From Lycorma delicatula (Eukaryota; Arthropoda; Insecta; Hemiptera; Fulgoridae), in the NCBI RefSeq assembly GCF_047948215.1, contig NC_134455.1, forward strand, positions 293,896,647 through 293,960,646: 64,000 bases of DNA, given 5' to 3'. The notes under the pieces are model-generated. The model was given only the letters and a program-made list of their open reading frames with translations. It was not told the origin of the DNA and searched no databases. Each line of letters starts with the position of its first letter. Positions within the stretch are counted from its first letter, which is position 1. The position numbers were made by a program, and so were the translations under genes. Positions 46,501 through 57,961 of this stretch are shown piece after piece.

Positions 46501-48440
46501 CATATTTTTATTTAATAATTTCTAATGCATTATAAAATGTAGTAAATTATATATGACTAATTTTACAAGTAATTACAAAACAAAAAATATCAAATATTGC
46601 TATTACATGTATGTGATAATAATACTTAATATTTTACCATAATTACTGATACTACTTTTTTTTTTCAATTTACATCATTTTATAAGTGCATACTCCAATA
46701 TAATTTAAAGATAATAGGTTAACAGTAGTGATAGCTGAATAAACAAGAACAATAAAGGTTGCATCAAACATAGACATGCAGAACAGTTCTCATGAATAAA
46801 TAAATAGTTTGATAACAAAATTAAAATGAACGTAAATGAATTCTATGACAGAATGATAAAATTGAAATAAACTTATTTACTGTAATTATAACCTTAATAT
46901 TTTTAAATAATAAATGAACTTTAAACTTTCTTGAAATAAATAACTTACACACAAATAATAACACACAATATATTTACATACAATACTTAATACTTATACA
47001 CAATATTACCACTTATTTATAGTTTGATTTTTAAGTTTTTCCAAAATAAAACTACATATAACAGGAAAATAATATTGGGTTCATTTTGATTTTGTAAAAA
47101 TGCAAATAGTAAGAATAACCACTAAAAAATGATTAAACATCTATCTGTTTTCCTTATAGATATTCTTAAGAAGTTCTACTTATGAAAAATAAAAATTGCA
47201 TGTTGTAATGAATAATGTAAAAAGTAAATTAAAGTATTGTAAAAATATAATCATAGATATAGAAATTCTACAAAATGCTAGGACTAAATTAACTTACTAC
47301 CTTAAAATAAAACTACATCAGAAAGTGGTTTAAATGTTTTTTGATAAAAAAAATGAATTAATGTACTTCATTATACCAAACAGATGTTCTCTTAATATAA
47401 TATACTACTGAGTAATAAATACAGTGTCACAAAAAAATAATGTACTTATTCAGCTCATTTAGATACAATACCGATAATTTGGTTAATGTCAATTTCAAAT
47501 AGATAAATTAATTTATATTATATAACTTTTATTCAAATAATTTACCTTAAATTATTTTTAAATATGCAGAGTCATTTGTATCAATAATGTATATATTTGA
47601 TTATGCTACTACAGCCTTGATTAGTCACTGCACCAGAATTTAAGAGCAGGTCATGTTGACCAATCAACCTCTACATGTGAGCATTATTTTAATCTGTGCA
47701 AGATGTTAAACAACAATAATCTGAAGTAATAATAAAGAATAGTAAAAATTAAATGTCAGAACAACAATCACTGGATATTTACAATTTAATTTGAGAAATA
47801 AAGAGGTTTTTTTAATTTTAACTAATTACATTATCATAAATTGTCTTAAAATAACTTTCAATTTATTGCAAAATGTAAATGAAGAGAAATTAAAATACTG
47901 GGAAATGAGTGTGAGTGGTTCATACATCTTATTTCGCATTTTTTTTTCTAAAGAGAAACGTTTTTTCCTAATTTGGCTCAATTTCATATTTTTAGGGTAA
48001 ACTCTTCATTTGGGTTATTTCTGTGTGATTATTAGCTCTTGTGACTGAATACCAGTGTTGTGATGAATTTTATTTAACATGCACTTCACATGCTTTTTCA
48101 CCTATCAACAAGACTGATCTACAGAAGATGAGTTATACTGGCATCTTTTGGAGGTAGGCTTACCTTTAAACTACTGCATATATTTTATCTCATATATCAA
48201 CCAATCACTTGTCTATCTAAATTAATTTTTAAATTATGTTTTTCATGGGGTTTTAATTGATTTAATTTCTTTTATATAAGTTATATTACAGTAAAATCCT
48301 GTCGCATTGCATTCCATAGGCTATGTGTGCTTCATATCACTTAATACTAAGAAATCCACCATGTGGCAGATGCAATGCAGGTGCATCCTCTTTGCTTCTT
48401 GTACCAAGTGTACAGAATAATTTAAGTCCAAGCAGCAATC
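43521..48440. other. AT-rich non-coding stretch
   Basis: Nearly 5 kb without a recognisable exon. A segment at about 44330-44600 is less AT-rich and looks like a dispersed repeat, but I cannot name it. The segment 46677-46800 was copied into the jockey-like element at 49535-49684. Confidence 0.5.
46677..46800 (+). repeat. Segment with a second copy inside the jockey-like element
   Basis: ATAAGTGCATACTCCAATAT, GGTTAACAGTAGTGATAGCT and CATGCAGAACAGTTCTCATG are shared in order with 49537-49682. Confidence 0.9.
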
Positions 48441-48536
48441 ATGGGGTTTATTTATTTATTTATTTATTTAGCATATGGCACTACAACATAACACCAATTA
48501 CAGTCAAAATTATAAACAAAGATTTAACAAACTAAT

Positions 48537-49840
48537 ATATGCTATCGATTCTGGAGTCGCCATCAGGAAATCTTCAGGATTCCCATCATAAGCTGTCCTA
48601 GGGCAAACTTCTGTGATGTGTCTGATAGTTTGATTTTTACCACATTCACAAAGGGACGTCGGTGTTTTACCCCATTTATGCAGGAAATAGGCGCACCTAC
48701 CATACTGAGTCCGTATTCTGTTTAGCGTTGACCAAGTCTTACGTAGCAAGTCAAAACCCGGTGCCCTTTGAGTAATACATGGGATTTGGTTATTCTGCTT
48801 TGTGGCCCATTCTTGACGCCAGGCGTCAATTAGGTCAAATCCATCCTCTGTGGCAGCAATTGCTGTTTTGATAGGTGCCTTTCTAGATCGAAGGCGACCA
48901 CGATTGGCATCCCCAATGTCCTCATGTATTGGCAGGTTTCGATTGTCCATAATCTTCTTGTACTCTATACTCTATACTCCGTATGTACAAGAGTGTTCAT
49001 ACGGCGCAAGTTCAGGGGTGGTATGTGGCTCAATACCGGGATCCATTCCACGGGAGTAAACCTGATAACCCCGGCAACCATTTTCATAGTGTCATTAAGT
49101 TGACCATCAACTCTACGAACATAAGGGCTGTTAAGCCACACTGGCGCACAATATTCAGCAGCCGAGAAGACCAGGCTCAGAGCCGATGTGCGCAAAGTGG
49201 AAGCCAATGCTCCCCATGTCGTTCCGCAGAGCTTATGTTTGATGTTGTTTCCCGCTTTCAATTTCCCTGCAGTTTTCATTAGGTGCTCCTTAAATGAAAG
49301 CGTTATTTAAAGTGTCACGCCTAGGTATTTAGGTGTCTTATTGTGAAAGAGCCATATATTCTCAAATAGAATTTTAAGCTCCCTATTAGCAAACTTGTTA
49401 CTCAGATGGAAGCATGACACCTCTGTTTTACTAGCATTTGGTTGGAGGCGCCATTTCCGCCATTATCTCCCCAGTTTCTCCAGGTCAGCCATCAGGACCT
49501 CCTCCGACTCTTCAAATGATCTACATTTTATTGTTTATAAGTGCATACTCCAATATAATTTTAAAATAATAGGTTAACAGTAGTGATAGCTGAATAAACA
49601 ATAACAATTGTTTATTCAATTGTTTGAATGCAACAAAGGTTGCATTCAAAAATAAGCATGCAGAACAGTTCTCATGAATAAACTACAGTCATAGAATACC
49701 CAGTTATCGGCGTAGCCATGCTTTTTAGATGTTGTCTCTGGCATGTCCGCAACATAGAGGCTGAAAAGGAGAAGCGCAAGTACCGACCCTTGTGGCAGGC
49801 CATTCTTGAGTTTACTCGGTGAGCTTATATCGGATCCCAT
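48537..49840 (-). pseudogene. jockey-like reverse transcriptase and C-terminal tail, broken
   Basis: From 49840: KLKNGLPQGSVLALLLFSLY (motif B), ADMPETTSKKHGYADNWVF, where the motif C YADD has become YADN. After the inserted segment: EEVLMADLEKLGR, RWRLQPNAS-like, KTPKYLGVTL, then AGKLKAGNNIKHKLCGTTWG, LSLVFSAAEYCAPVWLN, MKMVAGVIRFTPVEWIPVL and finally IPCITQRAPGFDLLRKTWS with LCECGKNQTIRHITEVCP, the zinc-binding tail. Frames change near 49530, 49300 and 48960. The protein is inactive. Confidence 0.88.
49535..49684 (+). repeat. Copied segment inserted into the jockey-like RT, with new hairpins
   Basis: Matches 46677-46800 but has about 30 extra bases near 49605-49640. These create two perfect small hairpins: AATAAACAAT with ATTGTTTATT, and GAATGCAAC with GTTGCATTC. 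Confidence 0.85.
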
Positions 49841-49887
49841 GATAACTTTGATTTACTTAAAGATACTTTACTTTACTTTACTTTACT

Positions 49888-51060
49888 TTAAGATTTACTT
49901 AATGCTTTGGACTGCTGCCCACCATGACGAATCAGAAGTGAATCTCCATAGTCTATTGCACAGACAGAGATTGGATGAGAAGATACTACTCTGAATGGTG
50001 GTAACTGACCTAGTTGTTGCATTTGAGATTTTGCGTTAAAATGAAAACAATTCAAACATTTATTATTGGTCAATGAAATGCTTGTTTTAGCATTTAAGAT
50101 CCAGTATTTCTGGCGAAATGAATGGTGCGTCAATTGTATACCATAATGTAAAAGACATAAATGTCAGCAGTAATAATTAATTTAGTTATATTTGCCTTTC
50201 CGTGTAGAATAATGGGATGTTTAGCTTGATAATATAATAAGGTGTTGTAATCTACCTCCCACTCAAAATAGTCCTAAGACATCTAGAAATGGGTCAAGTG
50301 AAATGATTTTACTTTGGTTAGAAATAATTTGATTGTTCTTAATTTTATTTAATTCATCACTAAAATGTATATGTTGAGACTGTTTTATGAGAAAGGTAAG
50401 GGTCTGATTTAATTCCCTTGTAGTTAAATGATCAGTGATTTGTTCGGTTTCCGATTTAATTTAAGATTGATTGGAAACAAAATCTAAATGTACGAATTAG
50501 CTTATGTAAAGATGAAAATTGTGTATAGTCAACTAAAACAGTACGTACCAAAGATGTTGATATACTTCTATGTTTTTTTTTATAAAACATTCTGGATCCT
50601 TACTATAATTATTAAATTTAATATGAGTATTTGGCTAATGAGGTAAAAATTGTAAGAACCAAGGAGGATCATCCACTTAAGCGACATATCAATTAATTTA
50701 CTTGGATTACAACCCCTAGCCAATACATCAGCTAGACTTTCCAGACTTAATTATAGTGTAATTTAGAATTTGAGATATCTGTTGGAATTTCAGTAATTCT
50801 ATTCTAATAAATACCTTCCAAGCAGATGGATGTCCATGAATTCAGGACAATGCTTTTGGTGAATCTGAACACAAATGTATTTCATCAATATGTATATTTA
50901 AAGCATTGATTACCTTCACTAGTAAATGTGAGAATAGTAATCAACCAGATAACTCAAGACTTGGTAGTGTTATTTGCTTTAAAGGAGCAACTCTTGATTT
51001 AGAACAAAATAAATTACATGAAATTGATTAGCAAATGGAGTTTCAATGTAGAGACAAAAG
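49888..51060 (-). pseudogene. BEL/Pao pol fragment (RNase H region and integrase N-terminus)
   Basis: Right part (about 51010-50820): FCSKSRVAPLKQITLPSLEL, NIHIDEIHLCSDSPKALS and HPSAWKVFIR, the region around the RNase H-like domain of BEL/Pao. Left part (50133-49888): HHSFRQKYWILNAKTSI, NKCLNCFHFNAKSQMQQLG, LPPFRV and SVCAIDYGDSLLIRHGG, the integrase zinc-binding domain and the start of its core. The core Asp block reads AIDYGDSL. The stretch between is too decayed to read. It is a different copy from the intact BEL element at 54628. Confidence 0.75.
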
Positions 51061-51169
51061 CCGTAACCGTTATGAAGGTGTCTGAAAATCCATGTATTTG
51101 AGTTGAGTTAACCTCAGCGCCATTATATTAGCTAGTTATATTTCTGCCGGAGTATAGATTATTGGGCCA

Positions 51170-51717
51170 CCTCAGCGTTGTTGGAGGAAATGCCCTGGAC
51201 GGGCCTAATGCTTCGATCGGGCACACTGCAGGCTGGTCAGGTTGTTGCTGACAATACTCATGTGATGGATTTGGCCGGTGGGTCAGTGGACGTAGGTGGA
51301 CTGAATTATTTGGTGTTAGTGGACTCATCGGTGGGTGAGGAACGTTTGGTCAATTGCTTGATGGAATCAGCTCAGTTGTTGTTGGGTGAGAATGCCAATG
51401 CCTGTTTTTGTGGGCCTTGCAGGAAGGTTGGGCTTCTTTTGTATCTAGTGAGTGAGTATGTGGCTCAGAGGTGCTCTTGTAAGCTCTGGGAGCAGACAGA
51501 TATGTCGTCACTGGATACCACAGTGGGTAGGGTCTAGGTGAAGAAATCGGCAGGGCCCCCACTATGACAGTGGTGGTGAAGGCAGCAGGCGCACATATGC
51601 GGATCTCCTTCGCACTGTAAAGAACTCTTTGTCGCCGAGTGAAGCAGGTATATTCTCAGCGCGTTGAGGTCAGGAAGAGGACCTTCACATGAGAGTTACA
51701 GACACAGGAGATGTTGC
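51170..51717 (+). pseudogene. R1-like gag, N-terminal and middle part
   Basis: An open frame (51178-51537) encodes a low-complexity Val/Leu/Gly-rich segment, and after it, across frame changes, AGPPTMTVVVKA, CKELFVAE (family: RTVKNSLSPSEAG) and DLHMRVTDTGD. The latter part matches the gag segment that precedes the zinc knuckles in R1-like elements. It ends at the left edge of the duplicated block. Confidence 0.5.
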
Positions 51718-52122
51718 TGAATTTCCATGTTATAATCAGTCCCTGTAGTGAATACAGTGAACGTTGCATTTGTAAGGTTGAATATCATTTGTATTTCAGT
51801 GGTCTGGCCTGTTGATATGTAACAGTATAGTTATCTAACTCGGTGAAGAAAATAACATAAAACCATTTCAGTCTTCATTTAGCTTAATAATTATACTTGA
51901 TTTGTTATTCTTCATAATTGTTTTACTATTTTGATATAGAGCACATAGAAGCATTTGGTTCTAAAATCTAACTCATATACGAGTCACCAAGTAACAAGAA
52001 CTTAAAATGTGGTCAGAATAAGAAATTCATTTCATGACTGTAGATGTTACAATTTGTATTCTTTAAAAGCCAATCCAATACATATTCATGTAAAATTAAA
52101 ACTTCATTTGTGATATCTATTG

Positions 52123-52123
<1 letters not shown>

Positions 52124-52159
<36 letters not shown>
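52124..52159. repeat. (TA)n microsatellite
   Basis: A TA run at the position equivalent to the runs at 9467-9548. Confidence 0.95.
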
Positions 52160-52164
<5 letters not shown>

Positions 52165-52185
52165 ACTCATTTTATAAATCACAAA

Positions 52186-53085
52186 TTAATTGGTACTTTT
52201 TTGTTTCTCCCCCTCAAACGTTTGCACGTTTTAAACCTTTTCTTTCTTTTTCCTGTTTAGCCTCCGGTAACTACCGTTTAGATAATACTTCAGAGGATGA
52301 ATGAGGATGATATGTATGAGTGTGAATGAAGTGTAGTCTTGTACATTCTCAGTTCGACCAATCCTGAGATGTGTGGTTAATTGAAACCCAACCACCAAAG
52401 AACACCGGTATCCACGATCTAGCATTCAAATCCATGTAAAAATAACTGGTTTTACTAGGACTTGAACGCTGGAACTCTCGACTTCCAAATCAGCTGATTT
52501 GGGAAGACGCGTTCACCACTAGAACAACCCGGTGGGTTGCACGTTTTAAACCTGGAAATAACTCAAAATAGCAGGGAATATTCATATTAACAATAACCAT
52601 TTTGGAGAAATAACCCAATAACCTGATATAATGCTTTATATTTATTTATTTTATAAATATAGTCTGACCAAACTTAACCTACACTCATTAACCTTCACTA
52701 ATTAACAGTGATGTTTTGAGGATTTAAAGAATGAATTCAGTAATAATTGCAATTATTAATTATTTAAATAATCAAATCATTACTGTTAATTAGTCGAGGT
52801 TAGCGAGCTTAGGTTAAGTTTGATTAGATTATATTTATAATTTATATCTATAATAATAATCAATAATCTTATATTTTTAATATGTAAAATATGTTAATAT
52901 TAATATGAAGAATGTTTAAAATGACCGGTATAAAACAGCATGTTGGTGTGTTATCAGATTATTGGGTTATTTCTCTAATGTAGTTATTGTTTATATCAAT
53001 ATGTCTTGGTATTTTGAATCTTTTCCAGGTTAAAACTTGTATACCTTAGAGGGGAGAGAGAAACAAAAAGGTACTGATTAATTTA
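52186..53085. mobile_element. Fold-back element, copy 2, split by a SINE
   Basis: Same arms as 9577-10164. Here the outermost pairing extends further (AATTAATTGGTAC at 52184-52196 with GTACTGATTAATTT near 53071-53084). Without the SINE the element is about 580 bp. Confidence 0.8.
52222..52553 (-). mobile_element. tRNA-derived SINE, copy 2, with 17-bp target-site duplications
   Basis: The SINE body is 52239-52536 on the minus strand. TTGCACGTTTTAAACCT occurs on both sides (52222-52238 and 52537-52553). The paralogous empty site at 9612-9628 has this sequence once (two mismatches). The head has box A-like GGTTGTTCTAGTGGTGAACG and box B-like CGTTCAAGTCCTAG. The tail is A-rich (AGGAAAAAGAAAGAAAAGG). 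Confidence 0.95.
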
Positions 53086-53129
53086 TGAGTGTGTTATTCT
53101 CCTGTATTAGAAAGTGATCTTATTTTTAC

Positions 53130-53273
53130 TAACCTTTACTCCTTGAAATTATTTGAACATCAATTTTTTTTAATGAAGTCTTCCTCTTCCACTGTCAACA
53201 TTGCTGTCATTAAAATCCTCAATTTCTCCATTAAACCATTTTGAAAGAGGATGGCAACTGAAAAATAATACAA
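53130..53273 (-). pseudogene. Decayed paralogue of the exon candidate at 10187-10342
   Basis: The acceptor TATTTTTCAG and the GTTAGT donor are kept, but a 1-bp deletion near the start and an internal deletion of about 50 bp destroy the frame seen in copy 1. Confidence 0.6.
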
Positions 53274-54392
53274 TAAAAATGACTACATCCTTCTAATTAA
53301 AAAGTATTTACAATATTTATAGAATTCAATGGTTACATGCTTAGTATCATGCAATATGTATGTGTGTTAGCAATACAGTTGTACTAAATTCCATAACTCA
53401 GTACAAATGTTAAGATAGTCCTAGTTCATAATATTATATCACTTATGTTTATGACATGCTGCCCAGAAAACAATTAGTGGTAGAGCTTCTTGTAGGTGTA
53501 GTTCATGTAATTGTTTATTAATTCTTCCACAAAGCTTCAATTAATGCAGTAATAAATAAATTAACACGGTTTGTCCTATCTTCCATCATAAATATAGTTT
53601 AATGATCTTTATTAGGAATGCTTTAGCTCAAATACCATGTTAATTGCATATTGTTCAAAATCTGGACACAAAAAAACCCTTTCATAAGTTAATTAATAAA
53701 ATGGATGTATGAATAAAATTCTACATTACAATAAGATTTTAATTTTAAATATATTCTCTAACAATTTGTACATAAATTATTTATAAAACGAACTAAGGTG
53801 AAAGTGAAAAAGATTATTATAAAAATAAAAGCTTGCAACTTTTTTATTAACTTTTTTCAATCCAAATTGTTATTCTCTTTCATGTAGTATTAGTTTACAA
53901 TGTTGAAAAATACTTGAGTGGATTACAGAGATAATAATAGTAATAATAAAAATATGAATATGAATATTTTTAAATATTGTATATTCAATCAGAGGTATAA
54001 GATACTAATTAATTAAGAAAAAGTTAAAGGTAAAATTTTAACCATATTTTGACATTCTAATCAGACCAATTATGTTTGTTCTGTGTGAAGTGATTAGGTG
54101 TGTTGCAGATAAGTATGTCAGTTTTCTTGGATTTTCTATAAATTTTAATAGTGTATTTGTTATTTATGTTTTGATTTAATGAAGCCTTCTTGGATCCTTA
54201 TAAGTTAATGAGCTAGTAGATGCTGAAAAGATTTCCATTGAAAACTCAGATAATTAGCTTTAAAAAGGATTTTATTGAAAAGTTAAATTCCTTATTTATT
54301 GCTATATATCATCTAATGAATTTCTCTTAGCTATATAGCCATGACATAAAAAATCTCTTCAAATTTTTATTTCTACCAAAAGAAAATTTTTT

Positions 54393-54627
54393 ATTCAACA
54401 ACTCATTACCAGTACTGATAATCGGATAATTATGCTGGGGACTTTAACAGTAAGGATAGCTACAGGCAGCAGTTACACAAACAGGCGAGGGGAACTCTTA
54501 GTCGATCTGATGGAGACCATCGGGTGTCATTGTGTTAATGATGTCACACCCACATATGAAGTCAGAGGGCACTCTTCTGTGTTAGACTTAGCTATTCTAG
54601 ACAATAGGTGGGGCCAGGAACAGTGGC
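54393..54627 (+). pseudogene. R1-like endonuclease fragment left of the BEL insertion
   Basis: Reading across two frames: QQLITSTDNRIIMLGDFN-like, then TNRRGELLVDLMETIGCHCV, TPTYEVRGHSSVLDLAILDN. The R-G-E-L-L and S-x-L-D-L motifs are those of R1-like endonucleases. The reading resumes at 59262 after the BEL element with a small frame change (VEDSPSNDHLPVLLI). Confidence 0.8.
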
Positions 54628-55922
54628 TGTTTACGCCATTCTGGCATAAAGTTTTTCCGTTATTTCTACGAATTCCCAGCTAGGGTAGGTCCCGTTGTTT
54701 TGCTACAAGGAATGTTTGAATTCCACTTGGTTTCGTATTGCTGGGTCTGTAAAGTCCACCTGTCTCTATTATTGTTATTGTATTCGAACCTCCCACCGTC
54801 ATCCTTAGCGACCGCGCCTATTATTCTATCGAGTTATTTCTGACTACCCTTTTCAAACACCCGTTATCTTTTCGTCCCCTCACTAATACAAACACACACT
54901 ATCCTGTCCACTACCTGGATCTGGTTACCCCCGCCTTTTTTCGCCATCTTTTCGGCAGAGTACCTCCAACATCTCACCACTGCAGTCGCCTCGGGCAATA
55001 CTCTCCTGCAAACTCTGTGGTAACATTCCTCACTCAAGCAGAATCTCAAACTCATCACTACACAGCTGAGATTCTACACATCACGCTACCACTAAACCAC
55101 ATCACGCCGCTGTATTCCTGATTCACCGTGCGGACTACGCCCAGGACTACATAGGTATTCTTCTGTACTTGCTGTTACGAGTTCATCTCTGGCAAATATT
55201 TGTGTGCTACAGGCAAGTTCAGTGTTTCTTTACTCATTACGTTAAACCTTTATGTTATCATTCAAATTTGTGGAACATTCAGTTCATCCTACCTATGCCG
55301 TTCAAGTTTCAATTTCACTTTAGTACAGTCACGACAGGTCACTTACAGAAGGCTGTCATTTCAGCTGCAACCCATTTCATGTGCTCAATTAAGTTCAGTG
55401 TGATTATATTGTAATTAACTCTTTTGTACAGTAATATTATTGTGTATTTTTCTATGTCAAACTAGAATTACATTTTTACATTATTTAACGTTAAGTTTGT
55501 GGTTCATAAATCAGGAAAGGCCAAGGCCAATCAAGATTTACTTTAATTTATTTTTCTAAGTTTATGACATTTGTTCATTGCTAATTTTTCAATATTACAG
55601 CATTTGTCAGTAATGCAATAGTTTTCAGACATACTATGTTTGTTGATGTCATATTTTTCTAAAGTTATAATTAAACCTAAGGTGTTTCATGTTATCCTTC
55701 AGGCTTTGTCAAAAACGTATATTGTAACAATCTGTATTTAGAAGCGTACTCATGTATTATTTCAGTTAACTATCATTGTTCAGACGCTGATTTCAGCTGA
55801 TGTATTAAGTAGGTTTTAAGGTTATAATAATTAACTTATATCAAGTTGTTCTCATTAAAGTCCAATTTCTTTTGGCAAATACTAGCTGTGTGTTTTTTTT
55901 TATTTTTTAACTTTACCCAACA
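54628..55922 (+). repeat. 5' LTR of the BEL/Pao element
   Basis: Begins TGTTTACGCC and ends TTTACCCAACA. It is the same length as the 3' LTR. All differences I see lie after 55727 (seven substitution or indel events). Open frames inside it are not genes. Confidence 0.95.
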
Positions 55923-56346
55923 TAGCTAGTTGTTTTTGGTCCTCCGGGTGCCGGATATCATTCCGGATTTACAGTTCATACTACATTTCTTAAAGTAAAT
56001 TTTTTGTCATAAAATCTCTTTCAAACATTTTTGATCTAAACTTTTTCTATTATATAAATACTTTAAATTGTTCTTTCAAATTTAGAATATCTTATATTGT
56101 ATTGTTTTTAAGCATGTTACTGAAAGTAATGATGTCATGAAAGTTGTAAACAACTACTAATTACAGTAATTATATAATTAATTATTGCTTGTGATAATTT
56201 AATATAACGATTATCGTATCTATTAATTCTCTGATAAAAAATTCTTTCTGATTTTATATTATTGTTGTATAATTAAGTTGTTATTTTTAAGAGTGGTATT
56301 TCATATTGTATCTAATCTTACTATTTAAATATTTATTGTAAACTTA
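55923..56346. other. BEL/Pao leader between 5' LTR and gag
   Basis: Starts with TAGCTAGTTG and soon TTTTTGGTCCTCCGGGTGCC, a region where a primer-binding site is expected; I cannot assign the tRNA. The rest is AT-rich. Confidence 0.5.
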
Positions 56347-57558
56347 ATGCACAACATGACTCGTGCTCAGGCCACCATCATTTCAGCTAACGCTGCGCTG
56401 TTAGCCAAAGCGCAGCTTCGTGTTAACAAACTCAGGAGAATCGTCAACTTTCACGGAATTTCCGTATCTAGTAAACAATTTGATGATATCAAAGCCCTCG
56501 ATCAACAGTTTTATGGCATCCTCGATGAAATTCTTGTCAATAACTCAGAAATAAAAAACCAGTCAGAAATTTGTGATATAAATTTAATCAGCACCGAATG
56601 GGATTCATTGTTTTGTCCCATTAAACGTGTAGAATCAGAAACTCCCGATTTAAAACAGAATATCAAACCAGTCTTTCATTCCTTATTAGAGACTCCGAAA
56701 TTCAAAATTCCCATTTTTTCTGGAAATTTCCACGACTGGATAAATTTTCACAATCTGTTCAAAGGTTCCGTCCATGAAAATTCACAGTTATCTTCTGAAC
56801 AAAAACTGCAAATTCTAAGGACACATTTATCTGGTAATGCGCTCCTATTAATTGAATCTCTGCCAATTTCTGCGGAAAATTATCAAGTCGCTTATGACAT
56901 TTTGATTTCTAGATATGACAACAACCACTTAATTCGCGTTGGTGGACGTCTTCAACAGTCGTCACTGGCCCATGATTCAAAACATCAGCTGTTACTGCCC
57001 AAAACTTCCAATTTATCCAAACTTCTCATCAGAAAACATCATCTCGATGGCATGCACTGTGGTCCTCGACACACCCAAGCACTCGTCGCGCAACGTTTTT
57101 GGGTCATATCTGCACACACTGTAATTCGTCAAGCCATTAAAAACTGTTTGACTTGTCAACGCTTCAGACCCTTCTCAACCCAACCAATCATGGCTGATCT
57201 TCCTGCTGATCGTGTCATTCCTCAACGGGCCTTCTCTGCTGTAGGCACTGACTTTGCCGGACCCTTCCCTTATAAATCTTCTAATTTACGAAACGGCAAA
57301 ATCCAAAAGGGATATTTGTGTATCTTTATATGTTTGTCCACCAAAGCTGTGCATTTGGAATTTGTTTCTGATCTATCCACTCAAGCCTTCCTCGCATCCT
57401 TCCAACGCTTTAGGCCGACCTCATACAGTGTACTCGGACAATGGTACAAATTTCGTCGGCGCTTCGAGGCATTTAAGGGAAGTTTCGAATCTCCTTGCCA
57501 ATTCCCAAGATCAAATCTCAACCAATCTGTCGTCCCAAGGCGTCACTTGGCATTTTAA
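56347..57558 (+). CDS. BEL/Pao gag fused in frame to integrase
   Basis: A 403-codon frame from ATG at 56347. Residues 1 to about 192 are BEL/Pao gag: RAQATIISANAALLAKAQ, then a DUF1759-type segment (LPKFKIP-like TPKFKIPIFSGNFHDW, NFHNLFKGSVHEN, LSGNALLLIESL, YDILISRYDNN). Without a frame break it continues as integrase: HLIRVGGRLQQS, a zinc-binding H-H-C-C (LIRKHHLDGMHCG, NCLTCQRF), RFWVISAHTVIRQAI and the core Asp in VGTDFAGPF. Protease, RT and RNase H (normally more than 800 codons) are absent. The fusion point is near 56925. The frame leaves integrase at about 57410 through a small deletion; the last 46 codons are out of frame. Confidence 0.85.
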   Translation: MHNMTRAQATIISANAALLAKAQLRVNKLRRIVNFHGISVSSKQFDDIKALDQQFYGILDEILVNNSEIKNQSEICDINLISTEWDSLFCPIKRVESETPDLKQNIKPVFHSLLETPKFKIPIFSGNFHDWINFHNLFKGSVHENSQLSSEQKLQILRTHLSGNALLLIESLPISAENYQVAYDILISRYDNNHLIRVGGRLQQSSLAHDSKHQLLLPKTSNLSKLLIRKHHLDGMHCGPRHTQALVAQRFWVISAHTVIRQAIKNCLTCQRFRPFSTQPIMADLPADRVIPQRAFSAVGTDFAGPFPYKSSNLRNGKIQKGYLCIFICLSTKAVHLEFVSDLSTQAFLASFQRFRPTSYSVLGQWYKFRRRFEAFKGSFESPCQFPRSNLNQSVVPRRHLAF

Positions 57559-57940
57559 TCCACCTTATGCTCCCAACTTCGGTGGTCTGTGGGAAGCCGC
57601 TGTCAAGTCAGCCAAAACGTTACTACATCGAACCTTCGGTGACGCCCCCTTCACCTTTGAAGAATTTTTGCACAATTTTCGCCCGTATTGAGGCAATTAT
57701 GAATAGCCGACCTCTAACTTCTCTTTCATCGGACCCTGCTGAAGAATCCTGCACGCTTTCCCCTGGACACTTCCTTATCGGATCTCCAATCCTTGGACTT
57801 CCCGAAAAACCCATTGGTGTCATCTCGGAAACATTTCCTGGTAAGGATGGTATCTTCCGTGTCATCCGTATCAAACTCTCTTCCGGTTTCATCACTCGTC
57901 CTGTAAACAAGATTCATCCTCTGGTCTTCTCTTCATGATT
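57410..57940 (+). pseudogene. BEL/Pao integrase core and C-terminal part, frameshifted
   Basis: Continuing in the next frame: RPHTVYSDNGTNFVGASRHL (second Asp), PPYAPNFGGLWEAAVKSAK (catalytic Glu), FGDAPFTFEEFLHNF. A 1-bp insertion then shifts to ARIEAIMNSRPLTSLSSDP, LSPGHFLIGSPI and PEKP, joined directly to GVISETFPGKDGIFRVIRI and a stop at 57936-57938. About 70 codons of the usual DUF5641 region are missing between PEKP and GVISE. All three catalytic acidic residues of the DDE triad are therefore still encoded, but not in one frame. Confidence 0.85.
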
Positions 57941-57961
57941 CTGCTCGCTCGCCCCCCAGTA

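Larger units (their letters stand above)
48449..49846 (-). mobile_element. jockey-like non-LTR retrotransposon, 5'-truncated
   Basis: On the minus strand it runs from RT motif B to the C-terminal tail and ends in an (AAAT)n tract (48449-48470 on plus, TTTA repeats), a common 3' end type in this group. It is interrupted at 49535-49684 by a copied host segment. The left neighbour at 49850-49885 is an (ACTTT)n run. Confidence 0.85.
51718..54388 (+). repeat. Duplicated block, copy 2
   Basis: Homologous to 9062-11090 in the same orientation. It carries a SINE that copy 1 lacks and is longer by several hundred bases in its last third, where copy 1 has deletions. On its left is R1-like gag, on its right R1-like endonuclease, both plus strand. 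Confidence 0.9.

Noticed and set aside
54864..55414. Open frames inside the BEL LTR (and their identical copies at 58198-58748)
   Set aside because: They are short, unlike any protein I know, and are duplicated only because the LTR is; the LTR is not coding.
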